Shown here: positions 25,446 to 33,474 of the stretch, piece after piece
Layout: each line of letters starts with the position of its first letter
Position numbering within the stretch: the stretch's first letter is position 1
Assembly: GCA_002368155.1 (NCBI GenBank)
Contig: AP018180.1
Coordinates: 310,001 to 374,000, forward strand
DNA length: 64,000 nt
From: Nostoc carneum NIES-2107
GTDB taxonomy: Bacteria; Cyanobacteriota; Cyanobacteriia; Cyanobacteriales; Nostocaceae
Direction: 5' to 3'
Notes under the pieces: model-generated
The model's database searches: none
Told to the model about the DNA's origin: nothing
The model's input: only the letters and a program-made list of their open reading frames with translations
Program-made: the position numbers and the translations under genes

Positions 25446-26507
25446 ATGGATGCTGAAGAACTTTTAGAGCAATATGCGGAAGGGCAAAGAAATTTTGAGA
25501 AAGTAGATTTGAGAGGGCTAGACCTTAAAGGTGTAAATCTAATTGAAATAGTTTTCAAGTATGCAAATTTGAAAGGAGCAGACTTGAGTGAAGCAACTTT
25601 AATCAAGGCAAATCTTCATGGTGCAACTCTCAATAGAGCAGATTTTAGCGGCGTTAACTTGAGTGGAGCAAACTTAAGTAGTGCCAATTTAACTAATGTA
25701 AACTTTGCTGAAGCCGACTTTACTAGGGCTGACTTCACTAGTGCTTCGCTTCCGAATGCCAATCTCCAGAAAGCAAAACTGCGGGGAGCCATTTTCGAGA
25801 ATTGTAAGTTGTCAGGGGTTAATTTCGCTGATGCAGATTTGAATGGAGTATACCTAGGGCAAATAAATCTTAGTAAAGCTGTCTTGCAAAGAGCAAATCT
25901 AGAAAGAGCTAGTTTTGTAGATGCCAATTTGATAATGGCAAACTTTGATGGAGCAAATTTGAGAAGAGCTGATTTAACCGGAGCGAATATCTACGGAGCA
26001 AGCTTTAAAGATGCTGACCTAACTGATGCGATAATGCCTGATGGAGAAGTTTACAAGCCGATCGCCTGTGAGGTGGAAGTCGGTAAGCAAAAAGCATCTT
26101 GGGAAAAAGTAGTATTTATGACACGTCAAGTTATTCGTACTGATAATGCACCTGAACCAGTGGGGCCATATAATCAAGCGATCGCAGCTTCTGGTCAAAT
26201 GGTGTTTGTAGCTGGACAAATTGCGATCGATCCTCGCATTGGTCAGGTTGTCTATACTGATGATGTGAAAAAGCAAACTGAGCAGGTAATGGCTAATTTA
26301 GAAGCTATTTTGACCGCAGCAGGGGCAAAATTTGACAATGTGGTAAAAACCACTGTCTTTCTCGCAGATATGAATGATTTTGCGGCAGTCAATGCAATTT
26401 ACGCAAAATATTTTCCCGAAGATACAGCCCCGGCCCGTGCTTGTGTAGAGGTATCGCGGTTACCAAAAGATGTGTTGGTAGAGATTGATTGTATCGCAGT
26501 CATTTGA
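25446..26507 (+). CDS. Pentapeptide-repeat protein fused to a RidA (YjgF) domain
   Basis: One uninterrupted 353-codon frame joins two normally separate proteins. Residues 15-200 are pentapeptide repeats of A(D/N)Lxx type ([20 protein letters not shown]), which form a right-handed beta-helix. After a 24-residue linker, residues 225-353 form a complete RidA domain ([44 protein letters not shown]). The conserved Arg in ARACVEV that binds the carboxylate of imine/enamine substrates is kept, so deaminase activity is plausible. ATG 26118 is where free RidA proteins usually begin, so a lost stop codon between two genes is the likely origin. Whether RidA is also made from the internal ATG is open. 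Confidence 0.85.
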   Translation: MDAEELLEQYAEGQRNFEKVDLRGLDLKGVNLIEIVFKYANLKGADLSEATLIKANLHGATLNRADFSGVNLSGANLSSANLTNVNFAEADFTRADFTSASLPNANLQKAKLRGAIFENCKLSGVNFADADLNGVYLGQINLSKAVLQRANLERASFVDANLIMANFDGANLRRADLTGANIYGASFKDADLTDAIMPDGEVYKPIACEVEVGKQKASWEKVVFMTRQVIRTDNAPEPVGPYNQAIAASGQMVFVAGQIAIDPRIGQVVYTDDVKKQTEQVMANLEAILTAAGAKFDNVVKTTVFLADMNDFAAVNAIYAKYFPEDTAPARACVEVSRLPKDVLVEIDCIAVI

Positions 26508-26550
26508 GGCTGATTGCTCAAGTTGTGCGATCGCTTGATACATACATTTA

Positions 26551-26641
26551 ATATCAAGTTCATGTAGGATGCGTTACGCTATCGCTAACGCATCCGTGCT
26601 GAGATTTTTTCAGAAATCAAATCGGATTCCTATATCAAGTT
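26551..26641. mobile_element. MITE-like palindromic element flanked by 10-bp direct repeats
   Basis: The core 26563-26631 starts with GTAGGATGCGTTACGC, a palindrome with TAACGCATCC, and ends in AGATTTTTTCAGAAATCAAAT and GGATTCCT. ATATCAAGTT stands exactly on both sides (26551-26560 and 26632-26641), as expected of a target duplication. A second copy, inverted, lies at 37862-37936. Confidence 0.65.
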
Positions 26642-26665
26642 GCAAACAGAATGTAAAAAATGACC

Positions 26666-26691
26666 TAAGGGCGCACAACTGTGCGCCCTTA
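26666..26691. terminator. Strong hairpin downstream of the pentapeptide-RidA gene
   Basis: A perfect 11-bp stem, TAAGGGCGCAC/GTGCGCCCTTA, closes the loop AACT and is followed by TTAATAATT. It is 159 bp after the stop codon. Its right flank (26702-26730) resembles the tail of the dispersed repeats at 31801 and 50066, so it may be part of that repeat family. Confidence 0.65.
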
Positions 26692-27110
26692 TTAATAATT
26701 GATATGTGGCAAATATTATTTGAATTAGTAGGAATTTTAGCCGTAATAGCCCATTTATTTCATTACATTAGGCTTTGGCACAACTTAGCCTGAAATTTAA
26801 CTATATTTAATCTAACTAATGCCAACGTTTCTTTGTTGCAAAGTACGTATTTTTTGCAGATAAATATACATAACAAACACCGTAAAATGCCAAATAAACT
26901 GAACCGTACTTACTACTTAATGCTACAAGAAAAACATAAATTTTTATTAACTTTAATTCATTGAAATTCTATTTTTGTTGTCTAAAATCAAGATTTTGTA
27001 TAATTGATAACTTTTTATAGGTTAAAAATGGAACTAATATCACAATTTAATGATATTTACAGCTAGCTAAAAAGTTAGCTAAATTCTTGTGAGGAGAAGT
27101 AAAAAAGATA
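26692..27110. other. urtA upstream region without genes
   Basis: This AT-rich stretch contains the tail of a dispersed repeat (26702-26735), a 29-codon hydrophobic frame I do not accept, and the urtA promoter elements described separately. Otherwise I see no feature. Confidence 0.5.
26998..27040 (+). promoter_or_regulatory. Candidate NtcA-dependent promoter of urtA
   Basis: GTATAATTGATAAC at 26998-27011 fits GTA-N8-TAC with one mismatch (AAC). It is followed after 23 bp by TAATAT (27035-27040), which suits the -10 box TA-N3-T of NtcA-activated class II promoters. The predicted start near 27047 leaves a 64-nt leader. NtcA activation of urt genes is known in Nostoc; this specific site is my inference. 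Confidence 0.4.
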
Positions 27111-28427
27111 ATGAGTAGACGATTTAACCGACGCAGGTTTTTAATATACGGTTCCGCAACTCTCGGTAGCACAATTTTTCTTAAGGCTTGTACAACTGAA
27201 ACTCCAACTGCTACCAATACACCAGCTACATCTCCTACTGCTGCGCCGGCTGCGGCTACTAATGGCAACACCATCAAAGTTGGGATTTTGCATTCTCTCA
27301 GTGGCACAATGGCTATTAGTGAAAAAAGCGTTGTTGATGCTGAGAAATTAGCAATTAAAGAAATTAATGCAGCTGGTGGTGTTTTAGGAAAGCAAATTGA
27401 AGCCGTAGTAGAAGATGGTGCTTCTAACTGGGATACCTTTAGAGAAAAAGCTACTAAGCTGATCGATCAAGATAAAGTAGCGGTAGTTTTTGGCTGTTGG
27501 ACTTCTGCTAGCCGCAAGAATGTCAAGCCAGTGTTTGAAAGTAAAGACCATATGCTGTGGTATCCTGTGCAGTATGAAGGTCAAGAGTGTTCTAAAAACA
27601 TCTTTTACACGGGTGCAGCACCCAATCAACAAATTGAACCTTCTGTTGATTGGCTGTTAAAAAATAAGGGTAAACAATTCTTTTTAGTCGGTTCAGACTA
27701 CGTCTTTCCTCGCACTGCTAACACCATTATTAAAGCGCAATTAGAAGCGTTAGGTGGCAAAACAGTTGGTGAAGATTATTTACCTTTAGGTAATACCGAA
27801 GTAACACCAATTATCACCAAAATTAAGCAAGCTTTGCCTAATGGAGGCGTAATTTACAACACCTTAAATGGTGATAGTAATGTGGCTTTCTTTAAGCAAT
27901 TAAAAGGTGCAGGCTTAACACCAGATAAATATCCTTCGATGTCGGTAAGTATTGCCGAAGAAGAAGTGAAAGCGATTGGTGTGGAATATCTGAAAGGTCA
28001 CTATGCAGCTTGGAATTACTTCCAAACAGTAGACACACCTGCTAATAAGAAATTTGTGGAAGCATTTAAGAAAGAATATGGTGCAGAACGGGTAACAAAT
28101 GACCCGATGGAAGCTGCATATATTGCTGTTTATTTGTGGAAGCAAGCAGTAGAAAAAGCAGGTAGTCCTGACTTAGTGAAAGTGCGTGCTGCGGCTTATG
28201 GACAAACTATTGATGCGCCAGAAGGTAAAGTCACAGTCAATGCCAATCATCACATATCTAAAATTGTGCGAATCGGTGAAGTAAGAGACGATGGTTTGTT
28301 TAATATTGTCTATGCTACACCTGCGCCTGTTGAGCCAGTTCCTTGGAATCAATTTGTGAAAGAAACGAAGGGATATGCTTGTGATTGGTCAGATCCAGCT
28401 AAGGGTGGTAAATACAAAAAAGCCTAA
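27111..28427 (+). CDS. urtA: Urea ABC transporter substrate-binding protein
   Basis: UrtA is the periplasmic receptor of the high-affinity urea importer. The 438-residue protein has a twin-arginine-like signal ([15 protein letters not shown]) ending in the lipobox LKAC, then a low-complexity Thr/Pro/Ala linker and a type I periplasmic binding fold: [37 protein letters not shown] and [17 protein letters not shown]. Residue choice and length match UrtA/FmdD proteins rather than branched amino acid receptors. GAGGAGAAG lies upstream of ATG 27111. It begins urtABCDE. Confidence 0.95.
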   Translation: MSRRFNRRRFLIYGSATLGSTIFLKACTTETPTATNTPATSPTAAPAAATNGNTIKVGILHSLSGTMAISEKSVVDAEKLAIKEINAAGGVLGKQIEAVVEDGASNWDTFREKATKLIDQDKVAVVFGCWTSASRKNVKPVFESKDHMLWYPVQYEGQECSKNIFYTGAAPNQQIEPSVDWLLKNKGKQFFLVGSDYVFPRTANTIIKAQLEALGGKTVGEDYLPLGNTEVTPIITKIKQALPNGGVIYNTLNGDSNVAFFKQLKGAGLTPDKYPSMSVSIAEEEVKAIGVEYLKGHYAAWNYFQTVDTPANKKFVEAFKKEYGAERVTNDPMEAAYIAVYLWKQAVEKAGSPDLVKVRAAAYGQTIDAPEGKVTVNANHHISKIVRIGEVRDDGLFNIVYATPAPVEPVPWNQFVKETKGYACDWSDPAKGGKYKKA

Positions 28428-28607
28428 AGGCTAGGTAATGGGTAATTGGTAATCGGTAATCGGTAATTACCAATTATGAGTAGCTTAGGCACTGGTTACC
28501 CTACTTTCAATAATTAGGGAACATCAAAATTTCAATTATGCTTTATTCCCTGTTCCCTGTTTACTCTTTCAAATACCAAACAAAATCCTCATCATTAGGT
28601 TAAAAAA

Positions 28608-29768
28608 GTGTTAACAGGTTTTTTAGATGCGGTATTTAATGGAATTAGTATTGGTTCGGTATTATTAATTGCGGCATTGGGATTAGCCATTATATTTGGC
28701 TTGATGGGCGTAATTAATATGGCGCATGGCGAATTGATGATGTTTGGTGCTTATACCACATTCGTTGTGCAAAATGGCTGTAAACAATTGGGCGGTTTTT
28801 GGTTTGAGATTTATATATTTCTAGCTTTAGTTATCGCTTTTATTTTTACAGCTTTTATCGGCTTAATTCTAGAAAAAGGCGTAATTCGGTATCTTTATGG
28901 ACGACCGCTAGAAACTCTATTGGCAACTTGGGGAGTGAGTTTAATATTTCAGCAGTTTGTCCGCAGTGTAAACTGGGTATTAATAATTTGCTTGGTTTTA
29001 TTTTCTCTATTATTTTTTGGGGGTTTGTGGTTTTTAAATTCCCGCAATAATTTAGAGAGAGTGCGTAACTGGGTTGTGGCGGTAATTTTATTGCTATCTT
29101 TAGCAATTACAATCACTACAGGTAATTTATTAAGTCAAACTTATAAACTTGCAGTAACTCAGCCTTGGTTTGGGGCGCAAAATGTGGATGTCACAGCACC
29201 AAGCTGGTTGCAATCGGGGATATCTGTAGCTGGTGTGCAATTACCTTTTGCTAGGTTATTTATTATTGGTTTAACAATCATCTGTGTAGCGGGAATTTAT
29301 CTTTTCTTACAGCGTTCTAAGTGGGGATTAAGAATTAGGTCGGTTACCCAAAATCGTAGTATGAGTGCTTGTTTAGGTATTCCAACTCAAACAGTGGATG
29401 CGATCACATTTGCATTGGGTTCTGGTTTAGCGGGTGTGGCTGGTTGTGCAATTAGCTTACTAGGTTCTGTAGGGCCAAATACCGGACAAAATTACATTAT
29501 CGACACCTTTATGGTTGTGGTTGTCGGTGGGGTGGGTAATTTAGCTGGTACTATTGTCGCTGCTTTGGGGATTGGTACAGCTAACTTTTTAATTGGGTCT
29601 GGAACTCTGGCTTTGTTATTAACTCCTGTGAAGCCTTTGGCAGAATTTTTTACTTTTTTTGCCACTACAAGTATGGCAAAGGTGATGGTATTTGTCCTGA
29701 TTATTCTGTTTTTGCAGTGGAAACCTGCGGGGATTTTTCCTCAAAAAGGGCGTACTGTTGATGCTTAG
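28608..29768 (+). CDS. urtB: Urea ABC transporter permease UrtB
   Basis: This 386-residue LivH-family permease has nine or so membrane helices. The N-terminal GISIGSVLLIAALGLAIIFGLMGVINMAHGELMMFGAYTTF is the family hallmark, and a C-terminal GGVGNLAGTIVAALGIG closes the domain. Translation begins at GTG 28608 (MLTGFLD). It is separated from urtA by 180 bp containing heptamer repeats (GGTAATC type), so reduced expression relative to urtA is possible. It forms the channel with UrtC. Confidence 0.94.
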   Translation: MLTGFLDAVFNGISIGSVLLIAALGLAIIFGLMGVINMAHGELMMFGAYTTFVVQNGCKQLGGFWFEIYIFLALVIAFIFTAFIGLILEKGVIRYLYGRPLETLLATWGVSLIFQQFVRSVNWVLIICLVLFSLLFFGGLWFLNSRNNLERVRNWVVAVILLLSLAITITTGNLLSQTYKLAVTQPWFGAQNVDVTAPSWLQSGISVAGVQLPFARLFIIGLTIICVAGIYLFLQRSKWGLRIRSVTQNRSMSACLGIPTQTVDAITFALGSGLAGVAGCAISLLGSVGPNTGQNYIIDTFMVVVVGGVGNLAGTIVAALGIGTANFLIGSGTLALLLTPVKPLAEFFTFFATTSMAKVMVFVLIILFLQWKPAGIFPQKGRTVDA

Positions 29769-29808
29769 GATTTTTGGGAAAGAAACCGCTAAGGATGCAA
29801 AGTAAGAA

Positions 29809-30930
29809 ATGAGAAGAAAGGCAGGACGGTTAATATTAATTGAAGTTGGGGTAGTAGTGGCGATCGCACTCATCCTGATTTTGATTATGCCAGTGGTGTT
29901 GTCTGAGTTTCGCTTGAATTTGTTGGGGCGATTTTTATCTCTGGCGATTGTGGCTTTAGCTATTGATTTGATTTGGGGTTATACAGGCTTACTCAGTTTG
30001 GGACATGGGATTTTCTTTGGCTTGGGTGGATATGCAATTGCTATGTACCTGAAGTTGCAAGTTCCGCCTGGTGAGTTACCTGATTTTATGGGATTGTATG
30101 GGGTGACAGAACTTCCCTGGTTTTGGAAGCCTTTTTATGCTTTTCCCATAGCAGCAGTGTCGGTGGTGTTAATTCCTGGTGTGCTGGCGGGTGTGTTGGG
30201 ATATTTAGTATTTCGCAATCGGATTAAGGGCGTTTATTTTTCAATTTTGACCCAAGCCGCAATTATTGTCTTTTTTAACTTCTTTAACGGTCAACAACAA
30301 TTTTTTAACGGTACTAACGGGCTGATAGATTTTACAACTTTGTTTGGTGCCACAGTTAGCGACCCAAAAACCAAATTTATTTTCTACACCCTTACAGTCA
30401 TCTTTCTCGCCGCTACCTACGGACTTTGTCGCTGGTTAACTAGCGGACGCTTCGGTAAATTATTAATCGCCATTCGCGACGATGAAAGCCGAGTGAGATT
30501 TTCTGGCTATGACCCCACAGAATATAAAACATTAGTGTTTGCAGTTTCCGGTGCGATCGCAGGGATTGCAGGAGCATTTTACACCCTGCAAAGTGGTTCT
30601 GTTTCACCTAGAGCAATGGATATTGCATTTTCCATTGAAATGGTAATTTGGGTAGCTGTGGGGGGAAGGGCTACTTTAATTGGGGCGATTGTGGGTACTT
30701 TATTAGTTAATTATGCCCGTGCTTTTTTAAGCGAACAATTTGCCGAAATCTGGCTATTTTTCCAAGGTGCACTATTTTTAATAGTCGTTACAGTGCTTCC
30801 TGATGGACTAGTCGGATGGTTGCGTCAGCAAAAGATTCCTTTTATCAAACCTCCTCAAGAAATTTCCACATATCCCAGCTTAGAAGAAGACCCGGAAGTG
30901 CAACATGAACGCCAAAATTTTGGAAACTGA
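29809..30930 (+). CDS. urtC: Urea ABC transporter permease UrtC
   Basis: This 373-residue LivM-family permease is predicted to have about ten membrane helices. GYTGLLSLGHGIFFGLGGYAIAMYLK near 58-83 and the cytoplasmic EAA-like loop AIRDDESRVRFSGYDPTEYKTLVFAVSGAIAGIAG near 220-255 are typical. The ATG at 29809 lies 40 bp after urtB, and its last 26 bases overlap urtD, indicating coupled translation with the ATPase subunit. Confidence 0.95.
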   Translation: MRRKAGRLILIEVGVVVAIALILILIMPVVLSEFRLNLLGRFLSLAIVALAIDLIWGYTGLLSLGHGIFFGLGGYAIAMYLKLQVPPGELPDFMGLYGVTELPWFWKPFYAFPIAAVSVVLIPGVLAGVLGYLVFRNRIKGVYFSILTQAAIIVFFNFFNGQQQFFNGTNGLIDFTTLFGATVSDPKTKFIFYTLTVIFLAATYGLCRWLTSGRFGKLLIAIRDDESRVRFSGYDPTEYKTLVFAVSGAIAGIAGAFYTLQSGSVSPRAMDIAFSIEMVIWVAVGGRATLIGAIVGTLLVNYARAFLSEQFAEIWLFFQGALFLIVVTVLPDGLVGWLRQQKIPFIKPPQEISTYPSLEEDPEVQHERQNFGN

Positions 30931-31648
30931 AAACGTAACTGTAAGTTTTGATGGCTTTAAAGCACTCAACCAGTTAAATTTTAGTATGGATGTCGGGGAA
31001 TTGCGAGTAGTAATTGGCCCTAATGGTGCTGGTAAAACTACATTTTTAGATGTAATTACAGGAAAAGTCCAACCTACTATCGGACGGGTTTTATTTAAAG
31101 GTAAAAATCTCCGTTCTATACCGGAACATCAAATTGCAAGGCGAGGAATTGGGCGCAAATTTCAAACGCCGCGAGTTTACCTAAATTTAACACCACGAGA
31201 AAATTTAGAAATTACCAGCAACCGTAATAAAAATGTTTTTTCTACCTTATTCGGGCGTGCTGAGAGTTCGGAAAAGAATAGTATCAAAGGTTTATTAGAA
31301 ACAATCGGTTTAACTGTCAAAGCAGATATCCCTGCAGCTTTGCTATCTCACGGAGAAAAGCAACGTTTAGAAATTGGAATGTTAGTAGCACAGTCGCCTG
31401 ACTTATTGCTGGTTGATGAACCAGTAGCAGGTTTAACAGATGAAGAAACCTATAATATTGGCGAACTACTGTTAACACTCGCGCAAAATCATTCAATCTT
31501 AGTCATTGAACATGATATGGAATTTGTGCGACAAATTGCCCGCAGAGTCACAGTATTACATGAAGGTTCCGTATTGTGTGAAGGCAATTTTGAAGAAGTG
31601 CAGAACGATCCAAAGGTAATTGAAGTGTATTTAGGACAGCAAGAGTAA
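30905..31648 (+). CDS. urtD: Urea ABC transporter ATP-binding protein UrtD
   Basis: This 247-residue ATPase of the LivG type has Walker A GPNGAGKTT near 36-44, the signature region LLSHGEKQRLEIGML (LSHGE in place of LSGGQ, as is normal in LivG/UrtD proteins), and Walker B LLLVDEPVAGL. It overlaps urtC by 26 bp. After its stop comes an array of GTAATGA heptamers and a dispersed repeat before urtE. Confidence 0.95.
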   Translation: MNAKILETENVTVSFDGFKALNQLNFSMDVGELRVVIGPNGAGKTTFLDVITGKVQPTIGRVLFKGKNLRSIPEHQIARRGIGRKFQTPRVYLNLTPRENLEITSNRNKNVFSTLFGRAESSEKNSIKGLLETIGLTVKADIPAALLSHGEKQRLEIGMLVAQSPDLLLVDEPVAGLTDEETYNIGELLLTLAQNHSILVIEHDMEFVRQIARRVTVLHEGSVLCEGNFEEVQNDPKVIEVYLGQQE

Positions 31649-31712
31649 TGAGTAATGAGTAATGAGTAATGAGTAATGAGTAATGGGTAATGAGTAATGA
31701 GTAATGGGTAAT
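31647..31712. repeat. Heptamer array (AGTAATG)n after urtD
   Basis: About nine tandem copies of AGTAATG/GGTAATG run directly from the urtD stop codon into the urtD-urtE gap. Confidence 0.9.
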
Positions 31713-31735
31713 AGGGAAAGATAAATAATACAAAT

Positions 31736-31832
31736 TTGAAAAAAGAATGCGACAGATTGTAGGGGCAAGGCAGTGCCTTGCCCTCTAGAATATTACTGAT
31801 GTGTCGCAAACATTACTTGCTTTGGTATAAAT
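31736..31832. mobile_element. Dispersed repeat with GCGACA/TGTCGC ends (copy in urt operon)
   Basis: The left end AAAAAAGAATGCGACA (31740-31755) is mirrored by TGTCGCAAACATTACTT (31802 onward). A hairpin, GGGGCAAGGCA/TGCCTTGCCC, sits just inside the left end (31761 onward). A second copy is at 49966-50095. It lies within the operon, between urtD and urtE. Confidence 0.55.
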
Positions 31833-31846
31833 TTTTAATCTTGTAA

Positions 31847-31866
31847 AGACGCGATTAATCGCGTCT
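31847..31866. repeat. Dispersed perfect palindrome AGACGCGATTAATCGCGTCT
   Basis: This exact 20-base palindrome occurs also at 39493-39512; near-copies are at 32908-32929 and 47864-47883. This copy is 29 bp before the urtE start. Confidence 0.85.
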
Positions 31867-31894
31867 CTCCAACCGATAATGCTGTCTCTACAAT

Positions 31895-32593
31895 ATGCTA
31901 AACATCTCTAACCTTAACGTTTACTACGGTGAAAGCCATATTCTTCGCAACGTAGATTTAAATGTACCAACTGGGCAAATGATCTGCCTAATTGGACGCA
32001 ATGGAGTTGGTAAAACAACTCTACTAAAAACTATCATGGGTTTACTCAAACCCCGTAGTGGCACAATTAATTTAGAAGGAAATTTAATTAATTCTAAATC
32101 ACCTGATCAAAGAGCGAAATTAGGAATTGGTTATGTTCCCCAAGGGCGAGAAATTATTCCCCGATTAACAGTTAAAGAAAATTTGCTGCTAGGGTTAGAA
32201 GCTAGAAAGAACCCAGTCAAAAAAGCTGAAATTCCCGAGGAAATTTTTGGCTTATTTCCAGTTTTAAAAACCATGCTGTCGCGGATGGGTGGTGATTTAA
32301 GTGGAGGACAGCAACAACAACTGGCGATCGCACGTGCTTTAATGGGACAGCCTCGATTACTCGTCTTAGATGAACCTACAGAAGGTATTCAACCCTCAAT
32401 CATCCTCGAAATTGAAGCCGCAGTGCGCCGCATCGTTGAAACCACAGGAATTTCTGTTTTATTGGTAGAACAACACTTACATTTTGTCCGCCAGGCTGAT
32501 TACTATTACGCCATGCAAAAAGGCGGTATTGTGGCTTCTGGTTCCACCAATGAACTTAGCCAAGATGTAATTCAAAGATTTTTGGCAGTTTAG
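31895..32593 (+). CDS. urtE: Urea ABC transporter ATP-binding protein UrtE
   Basis: This 232-residue LivF-type ATPase has Walker A GRNGVGKTT near 34-42, a complete signature LSGGQQQQLAIARAL and Walker B LLVLDEPTEGI. The ending VASGSTNELSQDVIQRFLAV is typical. It is the last urt gene and is separated from urtD by 246 bp of repeat-rich DNA, longer than the gaps inside most urt operons, so an internal promoter is possible. Confidence 0.95.
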   Translation: MLNISNLNVYYGESHILRNVDLNVPTGQMICLIGRNGVGKTTLLKTIMGLLKPRSGTINLEGNLINSKSPDQRAKLGIGYVPQGREIIPRLTVKENLLLGLEARKNPVKKAEIPEEIFGLFPVLKTMLSRMGGDLSGGQQQQLAIARALMGQPRLLVLDEPTEGIQPSIILEIEAAVRRIVETTGISVLLVEQHLHFVRQADYYYAMQKGGIVASGSTNELSQDVIQRFLAV

Positions 32594-32988
32594 TCATTAA
32601 TTTCGTAATTCCGAAATCAACATACACATTCTTGTTCTTTTCCTTTTCCCCAGGCTTGAAGCCAATACGGTTCAGTTAAGAATAATTGTAGGTTGGGTAG
32701 AAGGTCGTGAAACCCAACAAAGTTGCGAAAAGGTTGGGTTTCGTCCCTCAACCCAACCTACGCAGGTTAAGCTTTTTGACACTAAATGAACAGTATTGGG
32801 CTTTAAGCCACTTTTCAAGCCTACGGGAGCATTCTTTTTTTATTTGTATAGCATTTGTGGCTCAATACGGTTGAGTTAAGAATTTTCGTCATGATTTTGG
32901 GGTTGTGGAGACGCGATAAATCGCGTCTCTACAGGATTTAAATGTAAATCGATTTGTCTTATCCACACCTTATTGATTTGTAGCTAGC
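32594..32988. repeat. Nest of small repeats downstream of urtE
   Basis: CAATACGGTTCAGTTAAG (32663) recurs as CAATACGGTTGAGTTAAG exactly 200 bp on (32863), with a related inverted copy near 32779-32800. Between them, 32688-32761 is a 74-bp element with perfect 11-bp ends GTAGGTTGGGT/ACCCAACCTAC and an inner GAAACCCAAC/GTTGGGTTTC hairpin. A GAGACGCGAT/ATCGCGTCTC palindrome follows at 32908-32929. No gene is present. Confidence 0.7.
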
Positions 32989-33219
32989 AAACTAGCTTTT
33001 GCCATTAGCAAACTAACACTTGTGACTTTTAAACTAGCTTTTGCCATTAGCAAACTAACACTTGTGACTTTTAAACTAACACTTGTGACTTTCAAACTAG
33101 CTTTTGTGACTCGTAAACTAACACTTGTGACTTTCAAACTAGCTTTTGCGACTCGTAAACTAACACTTGTGACTTTCAAACTAGCTTTTGCGACTAGCAA
33201 ACTATCTTCACGAGTGATA
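32989..33219. repeat. 21-bp tandem repeat array with alternating units
   Basis: Ten units of exactly 21 bp plus one degenerate unit all begin AAACTA. Type A continues GCTTTTGC, type B ACACTTGTGAC. The order is A-B-A-B-B-A-B-A-B-A. Because 21 is three times seven, frames stay open on both strands and give heptapeptide repeats such as KLTLVTF-KLAFATR; I see no start signal and do not call a gene. Confidence 0.85.
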
Positions 33220-33296
33220 AACCTGCTAAATAGGTTTGAAATCCTTCCCAATGACCAATGACACCCTCAGCCAGCTATCTTTAATTTCGCCGACCT

Positions 33297-33326
33297 ACCC
33301 ACACCATAATTTATGAAACTGTGGGT
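33297..33326. other. Nested inverted repeats before phnD
   Basis: ACCCACA (33297-33303) pairs with TGTGGGT (33320-33326), and the loop contains a further CATAA/TTATG pair. It is 150 bp upstream of the phnD start and has no T-run. It might be an operator or a folded leader; no clear Pho box was found nearby. Confidence 0.35.
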
Positions 33327-33474
33327 TTGGTCTATGCTTTCCCTAAAAAATTAGCTGCTTGGCTAAAAAGTCCCAATGTTGACTTTTACTCCTAAAAGCC
33401 CTAGATTTTTATATTGAATTAGTTGCAAGTTATTTGCAAAAATACTGAGAATACTTCCTAATGGAGAGTGATCA

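Noticed and set aside
25616-25927. Long minus-strand frame within the pentapeptide-repeat region
   Set aside because: Shadow frame created by the regular pentapeptide codon pattern.
26704-26793. A 29-codon hydrophobic frame (MWQILFELVGILAVIAHLFH...) that could be a tiny membrane protein
   Set aside because: Its first 30 bases match the conserved tail of a dispersed repeat (copies at 31802 and 50070), and there is no ribosome binding site. More likely repeat DNA.
33022-33261. Open frames on both strands over the 21-bp array, encoding heptapeptide repeats
   Set aside because: The openness follows from a period divisible by three; no start signal, and frames are equally open on the other strand.
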